NCBI RefSeq assembly: GCF_014204935.1
Contig: NZ_JACHMJ010000001.1
Span: 3,472,001 to 3,536,000, forward strand
Source: Conyzicola lurida
GTDB lineage: Bacteria; Actinomycetota; Actinomycetes; Actinomycetales; Microbacteriaceae
Length of the DNA: 64,000 bases
Reading direction: 5' to 3'
The translations under genes were made by a program, and so were the position numbers. The stretch's first letter is position 1; each line of letters begins with the position of its first letter. A model generated the notes under the pieces. That model searched no databases, was not told the origin of the DNA, and saw only the letters and a list, made by a program, of their open reading frames with translations. Shown here in pieces: positions 16,184-26,795 of the stretch.

Positions 16184-18166
16184 CTACGCCCCGATCGGCG
16201 ACGGCCGCAGGTCGCGCAGCACGCGGAAGCGACCCTGCTTGAGCGCGCCGAGAACCGAGACGAGCAGCGACACGACCAGCCAGGCGAGCAGCGGCCAGAT
16301 CGTCGCGAGCGTCGCGTCGAGCGAGCCGCCGTACATCAATTGGCGGATGCCGTCGACGGCGTGGCTCATCGGCAGGGCCTGGTGGATGAACGCGAGCGGC
16401 GCGGGCAGGGTCTGCCACGGGAACGTGCCGCCCGCCGTCACGAGTTGCACGACCATCAGGATCAGGCCGATGAACTGGCCGACGCTGCCGAGCCAGACGT
16501 TGAGCGCGAGCACGATCGCCGCGAACGTGATCGAGACGAACACCATGAACCCGACCATGGCTACCGGGTTCGCGACCTCGAGGCCGAGTCCGTAGCGGAC
16601 GAGCGCGAACAGTCCGACCATCTGCAGGGCGCCCAGCAGCGCGGGGGTCAGCCAGCCGGCGAGCGTCGTGCGGATCGGGCGTCGCACCGCGGTGAGCGCG
16701 CGCTTCGACAGCGGACGCACGAGCAGGAAGAGCGCGTAGATGCCGATCCAGGCCGCGAGGCTGATGAAGAACGGTGCGAGCCCGCCGCCGTAGTTCTGGG
16801 CCGCGGTGAGAGCGTCCTTCTCCACGGTGACCGGGCTGGCGATCGCGGCGGCCGCCTTCGCACGCTCGGCCGCGGTCGAGCCGGGGATCTGGTCGACGGC
16901 GTCGCCGAGCGAGGTGCTCAGTTCGCTCGACCCGGAGGCGAGGGTGGCGATGCCGGTCGACAGGTCGGTGGCGCCGGTGGAGAGCGTGGCCGTGCCGGCA
17001 GCGAGGTCGGATGCGCCCGAGGCCGCGCTCGAGGCGCCGCTGGCGAGAGTGCCGGCGCCCGTTGCCGCGGAGTGCACCGCGGCGGCGAGGGTCGGCGCCT
17101 GCGAGTTCAGCGTCGCGGCTCCCGCGGCGACCTGGCCGGCGCCGGCCGAGAGCTGCGCGAGCCCCGGCGCGAGGTCGGAGACGCCGCCGCTGACCCCGGC
17201 GGTCAGCTGCGCGAGCTGGCCGAGCTTGGTCTGGATGCTCTGGCTCTCCTCGGGTGTCACGAGGCCGTCGGCGAACGCGGCGGCGGATTCGGCGGCGACC
17301 GCCGCGGAAAGCTGGGCGGCCTGCGTCGACGGGGTGACGAGTGCTGCACCGCCCGCCGAGGCGGAGGTCAGGCCGTCGGCGACGGAGGTCGCGCCGGTAC
17401 TGAGGGACGCGGTGCCGGTCGGCAGGGCCGTGGCCTGCGCGTCGAGCTGCCCGAGTCCCGAGCTGAGGCGCGCCGCTCCGGTGGACAGGCTGTCGATGCC
17501 CGTGCTCAGGCTCGCGGCGCCGGTCGCGGCACTCGCGGCTCCGCTCGCGAGCTCGGTGGCACCGGCCGAGGCGCTGGCCGCGCCATCCGCCAGCTGCACT
17601 GCACCGTCGTCGGCTTTCACCAGACCGGTGCGCACCTCGTCGAGGGCGCCGAGCAGGGTGCCGGCGGCCTCTTCGCCCAGCTGGGCGGCGATGTTCACGC
17701 GAACCGCCTCCGCGGCCCGCTCGGCGAGCGTGGTGGAGAGGTAGCTGTTCGTGTCGCTGGTGGTGAGGTCGAGCGTCGCCTTCGTCGCGTTGTCGCCGCT
17801 CGCCGAGACGAGGTCCGTGGAGAAGTCGGCGGGGAAGGTGAGGCCGAAGTCGTAGGTTCCGTCGGTGATGCCGGCCTTCGCCTCGGCGGCGCTGACCTCG
17901 ACCCAGCCGAAGTCGCCGCCGTCGAGCAGGGTCTCGGCGGCGTCCTGGCCGTAGTTGACCGCGTTGCCGTCGGTGTCGGTCGCGCCGGTGTCGGCGACGA
18001 CGAGCGCGGCGGGCACCTCGTCGAGACGGTTGTACGGGTCCTGGTTGCCCCAGAGGTAGAGGCCGCCGTAGACGAGGGGGACCGTCATCAGGGCGACGAG
18101 TGCGGCGATGCCGATCCGGCTCGAGGTGAGCCGGGCGAACTCGGTGCGGATGAGGGTGATGATCAT
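16184..18166 (-). CDS. YhgE/Pip family ABC-2-like membrane protein
   Basis: 660 residues. TM1 is near the N-terminus (IGIAALVALMTVPLVYGGLYL), then comes the YhgE/Pip N-terminal domain (DEVPAALVVADTGATD; FGWVEVSAAEAKAGITDGTYDFGLTFP). A long extracytoplasmic low-complexity region follows (about 195-450) of Ala/Ser/Gly units such as ASGAASAATGAASLSTG, with a roughly 7-residue period. Five TM helices make up the C-terminal ABC-2 domain (about 480-640). The family includes the lactococcal phage infection protein, YhgE, and the EsaA/type VII-associated proteins; actual function here is unknown. It is the last gene of an operon with TetR and an ABC-like protein; its start overlaps the latter by 4 bp. 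Confidence 0.92.
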   Translation of the reverse strand: MIITLIRTEFARLTSSRIGIAALVALMTVPLVYGGLYLWGNQDPYNRLDEVPAALVVADTGATDTDGNAVNYGQDAAETLLDGGDFGWVEVSAAEAKAGITDGTYDFGLTFPADFSTDLVSASGDNATKATLDLTTSDTNSYLSTTLAERAAEAVRVNIAAQLGEEAAGTLLGALDEVRTGLVKADDGAVQLADGAASASAGATELASGAASAATGAASLSTGIDSLSTGAARLSSGLGQLDAQATALPTGTASLSTGATSVADGLTSASAGGAALVTPSTQAAQLSAAVAAESAAAFADGLVTPEESQSIQTKLGQLAQLTAGVSGGVSDLAPGLAQLSAGAGQVAAGAATLNSQAPTLAAAVHSAATGAGTLASGASSAASGASDLAAGTATLSTGATDLSTGIATLASGSSELSTSLGDAVDQIPGSTAAERAKAAAAIASPVTVEKDALTAAQNYGGGLAPFFISLAAWIGIYALFLLVRPLSKRALTAVRRPIRTTLAGWLTPALLGALQMVGLFALVRYGLGLEVANPVAMVGFMVFVSITFAAIVLALNVWLGSVGQFIGLILMVVQLVTAGGTFPWQTLPAPLAFIHQALPMSHAVDGIRQLMYGGSLDATLATIWPLLAWLVVSLLVSVLGALKQGRFRVLRDLRPSPIGA

Positions 18167-18873
18167 GCGTTGTCCTCGGTCACTGAGTTCGTCGAACGTG
18201 TCGAAATAGCGTGTGTGGGTACGGCCGGTGCCGCCGTGTCGATCGACAGCAGTTCCGGCACCGGTACGCCGTCCTTGGCCCCCAAGCCGAGCAGGATGCC
18301 GCGGGTGGCAGCATCCGTCACGATGGCGATGGTGGTGCCGCGCTCCGCGACCTGTAGCAGACTCTCGTACCAGCCGGCCGGATCGCCGCCGTGTCTCTCG
18401 GGCGAGGTGATGACGAGCGCGTCGACGCCGGGGCGCAGCAGGGCGAGCTCGCTGAACATGCGCACGCGGCGGATCGGCGGCAGGGCGCGCATCGGCACGG
18501 TGGCGTAGTCGGCGAGGTCGTGCTCGGCGAGGAACTCGCGCACGGCCCGGCGCGACGAGGGCAGGCCGGCGAAGGAGAACTCCTCGGCGACGACGCCCGC
18601 GAGGCCCAGGCCCGCGGTGGGTTCGGCGACGACGGGGGTGTCGACGAGGGCGGTGCGTTTGCGCAGTTCGTCGAGGTCGTCGCGACCGTCGACGGTGACC
18701 CGGCCGCTGTCGGGCCGCAGTCGCCCGCCCAGGAGCAGTGACACGAGCATGGGTCGCTCGGCCGTTTCGACGGCGATGACGGTGGGCGCGCCATCCGTCA
18801 CTTCGAAGCTCGTCTCGGGCACAGAGGCGCCCACGCCCTGGCCGATGGCGGCCGATTCGAGTGCGATGCGCAT
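18163..18873 (-). CDS. Degenerate ABC-type ATP-binding protein lacking Walker A
   Basis: 236 residues with the outline of an ABC nucleotide-binding domain: a beta-strand leading to LVSLLLGGRLRPDSGRVTVDGRD, the typical post-Walker-A 'LLLGxxxPdsGxvxvdG' region. Where GxxGxGKS/T should precede it, the sequence is VETAERPML. The signature (LSGGQ) and Walker B region are also eroded (ALPPIRRVRMFSELALLRPGVDALVITSP), with no Walker B Glu. It is therefore unlikely to hydrolyse ATP and may be a structural partner of YhgE/Pip. ATG 18873 overlaps the TetR gene stop by one base (TAATG on the coding strand). The C-terminal tail overlaps sequence resembling the dispersed repeat. Confidence 0.8.
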   Translation of the reverse strand: MRIALESAAIGQGVGASVPETSFEVTDGAPTVIAVETAERPMLVSLLLGGRLRPDSGRVTVDGRDDLDELRKRTALVDTPVVAEPTAGLGLAGVVAEEFSFAGLPSSRRAVREFLAEHDLADYATVPMRALPPIRRVRMFSELALLRPGVDALVITSPERHGGDPAGWYESLLQVAERGTTIAIVTDAATRGILLGLGAKDGVPVPELLSIDTAAPAVPTHAISTRSTNSVTEDNA

Positions 18874-19520
18874 TAGTGCGCCGCCTTCCGGTGTTCTGAG
18901 TGGTGCAGTTCGGGGTGGGAGTCGATGAAGTCGCCGGCCTCGCGCCAGCCGAAGCCGATCGTGCCGAGGGTCATCGACATCACGAGGCGGTGGCCTTCGT
19001 GATCGGGGAGGGGGTGCGTCGTCGACTCCTCGAGGACCGAGAACATCGCCTCCTCCATCAGACGGGCGAGGCGGTCGGCGGCGATGTCGACGCGGATGCT
19101 GCCGGCGTCGCGGCCCGTGTTGATCGCCTCGAGCACGCCGTGGCGCAGCGGGCGCAGCGCCTCGTCGGTGTGCTGCTTGAGCGAGCCGCGCACCGTGAAC
19201 ACGGCCATCACGCGGATGTTCTCGACCTCGCGCCAGAGCCGCGCGGCGATGAGCGCGAGCCGCACCACCGGGTCGTCGTGGATGACCGACTCCAGGGCGT
19301 GCGCCACGCGGGCGGCGCCGAGCGACACGAGTTCGCGCAGCAGGTCGTCGCGGCTGGCGAAGTGGCCGTAGACGGAGCGACGGCTGAGCCCGGCCTCGGC
19401 CGCGATGGCCTCGAGCGAGGCGTCGGGGTCGCGGTTGAGCACGACCCGCGCGGCGTCGACGAGCGCGGCGCGGTTCTGGGTCGCGTCGCGGCGGGGCGAG
19501 CGCACGGGGGGAATGGTCAC
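18873..19520 (-). CDS. TetR family transcriptional regulator
   Basis: 215 residues. N-terminal HTH: TQNRAALVDAARVVLNRDPDASLEAIAAEAGLSRRSVYGHFASRDDLLREL (positions about 14-64), a clear TetR_N domain; the rest is an all-helical ligand/dimer domain. I chose GTG 19520, which gives the usual family length; longer readings run through the divergent gene. It is first in the operon with the ABC-like and YhgE/Pip genes. A perfect palindrome directly upstream (19537-19560) is the obvious operator, so autoregulation is likely. The effector is unknown; a membrane-active compound would suit the exporter partner. Confidence 0.93.
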   Translation of the reverse strand: MTIPPVRSPRRDATQNRAALVDAARVVLNRDPDASLEAIAAEAGLSRRSVYGHFASRDDLLRELVSLGAARVAHALESVIHDDPVVRLALIAARLWREVENIRVMAVFTVRGSLKQHTDEALRPLRHGVLEAINTGRDAGSIRVDIAADRLARLMEEAMFSVLEESTTHPLPDHEGHRLVMSMTLGTIGFGWREAGDFIDSHPELHHSEHRKAAH

Positions 19521-19536
19521 GAGGGACAACAATACT

Positions 19537-19560
19537 ATCTTGCACACACCTGTGCAAGAT
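19537..19560. promoter_or_regulatory. Probable TetR operator
   Basis: ATCTTGCACA (19537-19546), CACC, TGTGCAAGAT (19551-19560): a perfect 10+10 bp inverted repeat with a 4-bp spacer. It lies 17 bp before the TetR gene start. On the other strand it covers the -35 region of the RDD gene, whose TATGCT -10 is at 19572-19577. A TAGTAT hexamer for the TetR gene (minus strand, 19532-19537) touches its edge. Both divergent transcripts should be repressed together. Confidence 0.8.
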
Positions 19561-19571
19561 CGCGCGCTGAC

Positions 19572-19577
19572 TATGCT
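19572..19577 (+). promoter_or_regulatory. -10 element of the RDD gene
   Basis: TATGCT ending 6 nt before ATG 19584, immediately beyond the TetR palindrome. Confidence 0.6.
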
Positions 19578-19583
19578 CGCACC

Positions 19584-21531
<1,948 letters not shown>

Positions 21532-21636
21532 GTCGTCCGGTCCCGGTCGCTGAGCTGGCCGACGGGCCTTCTTCTATCACGCCGACCTGAGCGCCGCTTG
21601 GTTCGAACACACAGCTACGAGGAGTCGACTGCAGTA

Positions 21637-22056
21637 ATGGAAATCGCATACACCGCCATCGCCCACGCAACCGGAGGCGGCCGCGACGGCCACGTCCGTT
21701 CGGAAGACGACCTGCTCGACCTCGACACTCGTCCCCCCAAGGAAATGGGCGGCAACGGCGAGGGAACCAACCCCGAGCAGCTGTTCGCAGCCGGCTACGC
21801 CGCGTGCTTCCTCAGCGCGATCCACGCTGTCGGCCGCAAGCTCGGCATCGACACGAAAGAGGCCGGCGTCTCGGCGAGCGTCGGCATCGGCCCGAACGGC
21901 GAGGGCGGATTCGGCCTCGAGGTCGAACTGCACATCTACACCCCGTCGGTCGAGGGCGAGCGTCGTCAAGAGCTCGTGGATGCCGCACACCAGGTCTGCC
22001 CGTACTCGAACGCGACGCGCGGCAACATCGAAGTGACGCTCACGCTCGTCGACTAG
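21637..22056 (+). CDS. ohr: Organic hydroperoxide resistance protein (Ohr/OsmC family)
   Basis: 139 residues; thiol peroxidase that reduces organic hydroperoxides, usually with lipoylated proteins as donor. The two redox cysteines are present: one in FAAGYAACFLSAI and one in HQVCPYSNATRGN, the Ohr-specific C-terminal signature. The N-terminal motif EIAYTAIAHATGGGRDGHVRS is typical. An in-frame TTG 13 codons upstream exists, but ATG 21637, with GGAG about 12 nt upstream, fits family N-termini. No OhrR (MarR) gene is adjacent. Confidence 0.95.
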   Translation: MEIAYTAIAHATGGGRDGHVRSEDDLLDLDTRPPKEMGGNGEGTNPEQLFAAGYAACFLSAIHAVGRKLGIDTKEAGVSASVGIGPNGEGGFGLEVELHIYTPSVEGERRQELVDAAHQVCPYSNATRGNIEVTLTLVD

Positions 22057-22068
22057 CGCTCCCGGTCG

Positions 22069-22103
22069 CTGAGCCTGTCGAAGCGTCCCTTCGACAGGCT
22101 CAG
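22069..22103. repeat. Inverted repeat pair of the TGAGCCTGTCGAA family
   Basis: CTGAGCCTGTCGAAG (22069-22083) and its exact complement (22089-22103) with a 5-nt loop; the stem can extend outward through GGTC/GACC. It lies between ohr and the GNAT gene, just before the latter's -10, and may terminate ohr. Confidence 0.75.
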
Positions 22104-22121
22104 GGACCGTATGGTGATGTC

Positions 22122-22778
22122 ATGACCGCGTCACGCCCCGCCTTCGCGCCGCTCGTCGGCACCTTCATCCGGCTCGATCCGATGCTGAAGTCCGACATCC
22201 CGGCCCTCTTCTCGGCCATCGGCCACCCCGAGATCTTCGCGGGCGGCTACGGCGGCGGCCCGGCGGGGTACCGCGACACCCTCGACGGTTTCACCGAGTT
22301 CGCCGAGTCGTACTACTCGTGGGATTCCGGCAACGTGTACGCCGTGCGCCTGATCGGCGGCGAGCACGACGGCCTGCTCGTCGGTACGACCACGCTGGGC
22401 GACATCGACGTGCCGAACGAGGCCGGCCACATCGGCTGGACCGCCTACGACCCGCGGGTCTGGGGTACCGCTGTGAACCCCGAGGCGAAGCTGCTGCTGC
22501 TCGGCTCCGCCTTCGACGCGGGACTCGGCCGCGTGAAGATCCAGGCCGACGCGCTCAACGAGCGGTCGCGCGCCGCGATCCTCAAGCTGGGCGCCCAGTT
22601 CGAGGGGATCTTCCGCCGGGACCGCCCCCGCGCGGACGGCACCTGGCGCGATTCCGCCGTGTTCTCGATCATCGTCGACGAGTGGCCGATCGTCCGGAAC
22701 GGTCTCGAATCGAGATTGGCAGCTTTCGGTGCAGAGCCGGTCGCTTTGCGTACGCGGCAGGCCGACGGGACACGCTAA
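22122..22778 (+). CDS. GNAT family N-acetyltransferase (RimJ/RimL type)
   Basis: 218 residues. The fold is recognisable from FIRLDPMLKSDIPALFSAIGH at the start, the beta4 strand LLVGTTTLGDID, the central GHIGWTAYDPRVWGTAVNPEAKLLLLGSAF region (positions about 107-136; acetyl-CoA-binding segment) and the closing VKIQADALNERSRAAILKLGAQFEGIFR typical of ribosomal-protein/amino-acid acetyltransferases. Substrate unknown. The longer in-frame reading is rejected because TATGGT (22110-22115) ends 6 nt before ATG 22122. The dispersed repeat hairpin sits just upstream. Confidence 0.9.
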   Translation: MTASRPAFAPLVGTFIRLDPMLKSDIPALFSAIGHPEIFAGGYGGGPAGYRDTLDGFTEFAESYYSWDSGNVYAVRLIGGEHDGLLVGTTTLGDIDVPNEAGHIGWTAYDPRVWGTAVNPEAKLLLLGSAFDAGLGRVKIQADALNERSRAAILKLGAQFEGIFRRDRPRADGTWRDSAVFSIIVDEWPIVRNGLESRLAAFGAEPVALRTRQADGTR

Positions 22779-22781
22779 CGT
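22776..22781 (+). promoter_or_regulatory. -10 element of the DMT transporter gene
   Basis: TAACGT ending 6 nt before GTG 22788, overlapping the stop codon of the GNAT gene. Confidence 0.55.
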
Positions 22782-22787
22782 CCTAGG

Positions 22788-23714
22788 GTGCCATCGCCGA
22801 CCGCCCCGCCCCGCAACCTGTCCATCGTCCTCCAGTTCACGGCGATGGGGCTCGTCTGGGGCGCCAGCTTCCTGTTCATGAAGCTCGCCCTCGACGGGGT
22901 GTCTTTCACCCAGGTGGCGTGGGCACGTCTCGTGCTCGGCGGTCTGTCCCTCGGCATCATCGTGCTCGTGACGCGCAGCGCCATGCCGCGCGACAGGGTC
23001 GTCTACGCGCACTTCCTCGTTGTGGCACTGACCAATTGCGTCATCCCGCACCTCGCCTTCGCCTGGGCGGAACAGTACGTGTCGTCGGGCCTCGCCAGCA
23101 TCTACAACGCCGTCACGCCCATCACCACCGCGATCATGGTGACGCTCGCCTTCCACGTCGAGAAGCTCAACCGCGGGCAGGTGCTCGGCATCGGCATCGG
23201 TATCGCCGGCGTGATCGTCATCATCGCCCCGTGGCAGCACGCGGCGTTCACCGGGGATCTCGCCGGCCAGCTCGCCTGCCTCCTCGCCGCCACCTGCTAC
23301 GGATTCAGCTTCGGGTACGTGCGCAAGTTCCTCAGCCACCGGCCGATCCCGGGAGCGAGTTTCGCGTTCCTGAACATCGGTGTCGCGGGCGCCCTGATGC
23401 TGGTGCTCACCCCGGTCATCGCCTGGCAGCCGGTCGACCTCACGCCGGCCGTCGTGAGCAGCCTGCTCGCGCTCGGCATCGTCGGTACAGGAATCGCCTA
23501 CATCTGGAACATCAACGTGCTGCGGGCGTGGGGACCGACCAACGCGTCGACCGTCACGTACATCACCCCGGTGGTCGGTGTCGTGCTCGGCGTCGTCGTG
23601 CTCGGCGAGACGTTCTCGGTCAACCAACCGATCGGGGCCGCGTTGGTCTTGCTCGGAATCCTCTTCACGCAGCAGCGGATCCGTCTCGCCCGGAGGCCGC
23701 TGGTGACGCAGTAG
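22788..23714 (+). CDS. EamA/DMT superfamily transporter
   Basis: 308 residues, ten hydrophobic segments as two five-helix EamA repeats. The first repeat has VWGASFLFMKLALDGVSFTQVAWARLVLGG, typical of RhaT/YdcZ-like exporters, and the second starts near ACLLAATCYGFSFGYVRKF. These proteins export amino acids, nucleosides or other metabolites; substrate not readable. The GTG start is supported by an upstream TAACGT; the gene starts 9 bp after the GNAT gene but appears to have its own promoter. Confidence 0.93.
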   Translation: MPSPTAPPRNLSIVLQFTAMGLVWGASFLFMKLALDGVSFTQVAWARLVLGGLSLGIIVLVTRSAMPRDRVVYAHFLVVALTNCVIPHLAFAWAEQYVSSGLASIYNAVTPITTAIMVTLAFHVEKLNRGQVLGIGIGIAGVIVIIAPWQHAAFTGDLAGQLACLLAATCYGFSFGYVRKFLSHRPIPGASFAFLNIGVAGALMLVLTPVIAWQPVDLTPAVVSSLLALGIVGTGIAYIWNINVLRAWGPTNASTVTYITPVVGVVLGVVVLGETFSVNQPIGAALVLLGILFTQQRIRLARRPLVTQ

Positions 23715-23726
23715 TCGCCCTCCCAG

Positions 23727-23732
23727 TAGTCT
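23727..23732 (+). promoter_or_regulatory. -10 element of the chorismate mutase gene
   Basis: TAGTCT ending 6 nt before ATG 23739. Confidence 0.6.
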
Positions 23733-23738
23733 CGAAGG

Positions 23739-24056
23739 ATGGCACACGACGACACCGGTATCGCAGAACTGACGGCGCTTCGGCAGAGCATCGACAACAT
23801 CGACGCGGCGCTCGTGCACCTGCTTGCCGAGCGCTTCAAGTTCACCCAGCAGGTGGGCGAACTGAAGGCGCGCACCGGTCTCGCCGCCTCCGACCCCGCC
23901 CGCGAGAAGGTGCAGATCGCCCGACTCCGCGCCCTCGCCGAGGAGTCGCACCTCGACCCCGACCTGGCCGAGAAGTTCCTCAACTTCATCGTCGCCGAGG
24001 TGATCCACCACCACATCGCGATCGCGTCGACCGGCTCGGTCGACGCGGCGAACTAG
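23739..24056 (+). CDS. Chorismate mutase, AroQ class
   Basis: 105 residues, three predicted helices as in AroQ monofunctional mutases, which rearrange chorismate to prephenate for Phe/Tyr synthesis. Key residues: R15 in ELTALRQSIDNID, K/R pairs in LLAERFKFTQQVGELKA (catalytic Lys equivalent) and DPAREKVQIARL, with the C-terminal FLNFIVAEVIHHH helix. No signal peptide, so it is cytoplasmic. Monocistronic, leaderless. The rest of the shikimate pathway is not here. Confidence 0.93.
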   Translation: MAHDDTGIAELTALRQSIDNIDAALVHLLAERFKFTQQVGELKARTGLAASDPAREKVQIARLRALAEESHLDPDLAEKFLNFIVAEVIHHHIAIASTGSVDAAN

Positions 24057-24089
24057 CGCGCCGCTCGCGCGCCGCGCCCTCGCGCCTCC

Positions 24090-24172
24090 GCGCTGACGTT
24101 TGTCGCGCACGCGCCCGTTCGTGCCCGAACGTGCGGCACAAACCTCAGCGCGCCCGCCACAAACCTCCGCGC
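24090..24172. repeat. Structured intergenic element with ACAAACCTCAGCGC copies
   Basis: GCGCTGACGTTTGT (24090-24103) is complementary at 13 of 14 positions to ACAAACCTCAGCGC (24138-24151), which is repeated as ACAAACCTCCGCGC (24159-24172). Inside is a second stem CGTTCG/CGAACG (24116-24121, 24126-24131). The 218-bp gap between chorismate mutase and purL holds this plus a terminator and no gene. Confidence 0.6.
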
Positions 24173-24224
24173 GCTCGACGACGCTGAGCGCCGCACAACA
24201 CCACCACGCGGCCGCCGCAACGGC

Positions 24225-24257
24225 AATGGCCCCGCCCGAGAGACGGGCGGGGCCATT
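24225..24257. terminator. Bidirectional terminator between chorismate mutase and purL
   Basis: AATGGCCCCGCCCG, loop AGAGA, then the exact complement: a perfect 14-bp stem between the 3' ends of two convergent genes. No strong U-tract, as is common in high-G+C actinobacteria. Confidence 0.8.
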
Positions 24258-24274
24258 GTCTGGCGGGGACGCGG

Positions 24275-26593
24275 CTAGTGGCCGAGCACCGGGCCGAACG
24301 CGTCGGCCATCGTGCCGCGGTGGGCGGCGGCCAGTTCGTCGATCGAGGCGGTGAACTCGCCCTGCACCTCGAGCTCGCCCGAGTTGTCGGTGACGCCGAT
24401 GCGCAGCACGGGGTAGCCGCGACCCTCGCAGAGACCCTGGAAGCGCACGTCGTCCTCGCGGGGCACCGAGACGATGACACGGCCGGTGGACTCGCTGAAC
24501 AGCGCCGTAGCGGCATCCACACCGTCTCGCTGCATGATCTCGGTGAGCCAGACGCGGGCGCCGACGCCGAAGCGCAGCACCGCCTCGGCGAGGGCCTGCG
24601 CCAGGCCGCCGTCGGCGAGGTCGTGGGCCGACGCGATGAGGCTCTGCTCGCCGCCCGCCGCGATCAGGGCGGCGAGGGCCATCTCGGCCGCGAGGTCGAC
24701 GGCGGGCGGGCGTCCGCCGAGGTGATTGTGGACGGTGCCGGCCCACGCCGAGCCGTCGAGCTCGAGCGCCGTGGTGCCGAGCAGGTAGATGTTGTTGCCC
24801 TCGTCCTGCCAACCGCTCGGGATGCGCTTGGCGACGTCGTCCATCACGCCGAGCACGGCGATGACGGGGGTCGGGTGGATCGGCACGTCGCCGGTCTGGT
24901 TGTAGAACGAGACATTGCCGCCGGTGACGGGGATCTCCATCTCGAGGCAGGCGTCGCTGAGCGCCTCGACGGTCTGGCTGAACTGCCACATGACTTCGGG
25001 GTTCTCGGGGCTGCCGAAGTTGAGGCAGTCGGAGACGGCGACCGGAGTGGCGCCGGTGACGGCGACGTTGCGGAACGCCTCGGCGAGGGCCAGGCGCGCA
25101 CCCTGCGCGGGGTCGAGCTGGCAGTAGCGGCCGTTGGCGTCGGTGGCCACGGCGAAGCCGAGTCCGCTCTCCTCGTCGATGCGCACCATGCCGCCGTCGT
25201 CCGGGAAGCTCAGGGCGGTGTTGCCCATCACGTAGCGGTCGTACTGGTTGGTGATCCAGCTCTTGTCGCTGAGGTTCGGCGAGGCGAGCAGAGCGAGCGT
25301 CTGCTCCTTGAGTTCGGCGCCATCAGTGGGGCGGGCCAACGTCGCGGCGGTGTCGGCCTGCAGTGCGTCGATCCACGTCGGGTACGCGACCGGACGGTCG
25401 TACACGGGGCCGTCGACGGCCACGGTGCGGGGGAGGACGTTGACGATCTCCTCGCCGTTCCAGTTGATGATCAGGCGGCCGGTGTCGGTGACCTCGCCGA
25501 GCACGGAAGTCTCGACGTCCCACTTGGCGACGACCGCGAGGAAGCCCTCGAGCTTCTCCGGCGTGACGATCGCCATCATGCGCTCCTGGCTCTCCGACAT
25601 GAGGATCTCCTCGGCCGTCATCGTCGGGTCGCGCAGCAGCACCTTCTCGAGTTCGATGAACATGCCGCCGTCGCCGTTGGACGCGAGCTCGGACGTGGCG
25701 CAGCTGATGCCCGCGGCACCGAGATCCTGAATGCCCTCGACCAGCTTCTGCTGGAACAGCTCGAGGCAGCACTCGATGAGCACCTTCTCGGCGAACGGGT
25801 CGCCCACCTGCACCGCGGGACGCTTGGTCGGGCCGCCTTCGGCGAACGTGTCAGAGGCCAGAATGGATGCCCCGCCGATGCCGTCAGCGCCGGTCCGGGC
25901 CCCGAAGAGAACGACCTTGTTGCCCACGCCGCGGGCGTTGGCGAGGTGCAGGTCTTCGTGGCGCAGCACGCCGACCGCGAGCGCGTTGACGAGCGGGTTG
26001 GCCTGGTAGACCGAGTCGAAGTAGGTCTCGCCGCCGATGTTCGGCAGGCCGAGGCAGTTGCCGTAGTGGCTGATGCCCGAGACGACGCCGTGCACGACGC
26101 GCGCGGTGTCGGGGTGGTCGATGGCGCCGAAGCGCAGCGCGTCCATCACGGCGACCGGGCGGGCGCCCATCGAGATGATGTCGCGCACGATTCCGCCGAC
26201 GCCGGTCGCGGCGCCCTGGAACGGCTCGATGAAGCTGGGGTGGTTGTGGCTCTCGATCTTGAACGTGACGGCCCAGCCCTCGCCGACATCCACCACACCG
26301 GCGTTCTCGCCCATGCCCACCATGAGGTTCTTCTTCATGCTGGGGGAGACCTTCTGGCCGAACTGGCGCAGGTAGTTCTTGCTCGACTTGTACGAGCAGT
26401 GCTCGCTCCACATCACCGAGTACATCGCGAGCTCGCCGCTCGTGGGGCGTCGGCCGAGGATCTCGCGGATGGCGAGGTACTCGTCCTCCTTCAGCCCGAG
26501 GGCGCCGTACGGCTGCTCCTTCTCCGGGGTGGCCTCGGCGTTCGAGACGGTGTCCGCGACAGCGCGCGAGGAGGAAGTGGAAACGTCAGTCAC
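24275..26593 (-). CDS. purL: Phosphoribosylformylglycinamidine synthase subunit PurL
   Basis: 772 residues, the short 'small PurL' that works with PurS and PurQ (both encoded about 3 kb upstream in the same orientation). It carries out the ATP-dependent amidation of FGAR to FGAM in purine synthesis. Family landmarks: [10 protein letters not shown] near the N-terminus (catalytic His), [59 protein letters not shown], and [17 protein letters not shown] near the C-terminus. GTG start preceded by a GGAG-type site. It is separated from purQS by MscS, DUF3817 and GNAT genes, so not in one transcript. Confidence 0.98.
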   Translation of the reverse strand: MTDVSTSSSRAVADTVSNAEATPEKEQPYGALGLKEDEYLAIREILGRRPTSGELAMYSVMWSEHCSYKSSKNYLRQFGQKVSPSMKKNLMVGMGENAGVVDVGEGWAVTFKIESHNHPSFIEPFQGAATGVGGIVRDIISMGARPVAVMDALRFGAIDHPDTARVVHGVVSGISHYGNCLGLPNIGGETYFDSVYQANPLVNALAVGVLRHEDLHLANARGVGNKVVLFGARTGADGIGGASILASDTFAEGGPTKRPAVQVGDPFAEKVLIECCLELFQQKLVEGIQDLGAAGISCATSELASNGDGGMFIELEKVLLRDPTMTAEEILMSESQERMMAIVTPEKLEGFLAVVAKWDVETSVLGEVTDTGRLIINWNGEEIVNVLPRTVAVDGPVYDRPVAYPTWIDALQADTAATLARPTDGAELKEQTLALLASPNLSDKSWITNQYDRYVMGNTALSFPDDGGMVRIDEESGLGFAVATDANGRYCQLDPAQGARLALAEAFRNVAVTGATPVAVSDCLNFGSPENPEVMWQFSQTVEALSDACLEMEIPVTGGNVSFYNQTGDVPIHPTPVIAVLGVMDDVAKRIPSGWQDEGNNIYLLGTTALELDGSAWAGTVHNHLGGRPPAVDLAAEMALAALIAAGGEQSLIASAHDLADGGLAQALAEAVLRFGVGARVWLTEIMQRDGVDAATALFSESTGRVIVSVPREDDVRFQGLCEGRGYPVLRIGVTDNSGELEVQGEFTASIDELAAAHRGTMADAFGPVLGH

Positions 26594-26795
26594 GGGGCGA
26601 TTCTCCTGGAAGATACGGATGCTGCGAGAGCGGATGCCGGAAGCCCCCAGTCTATCGGCGGCGGGGAGCGGCCGCCCGCTCGGCGGGTGCGCCCGCGCGC
26701 GCTAAGCCTCCGCCCAGCGACCTCCCAGTAGCCTTGGCAGCACTGAACGCACAACGGCGAGCGTGATTCTGGCACGACGACCGAAAGAAGCTTTC

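Noticed and set aside
16340-18508. 722-codon plus-strand frame across YhgE/Pip and the ABC-like gene
   Set aside because: Antisense shadow, dominated by Arg/Gly/Glu repeats, no start module and no domain.
18163-18873. Calling the middle gene of the TetR operon a normal ABC ATPase
   Set aside because: Walker A, signature and Walker B Glu are absent, so it is reported as degenerate.
24278-26731. 817-codon plus-strand frame opposite purL
   Set aside because: Shadow of purL, which is complete; composition and lack of any family rule it out.
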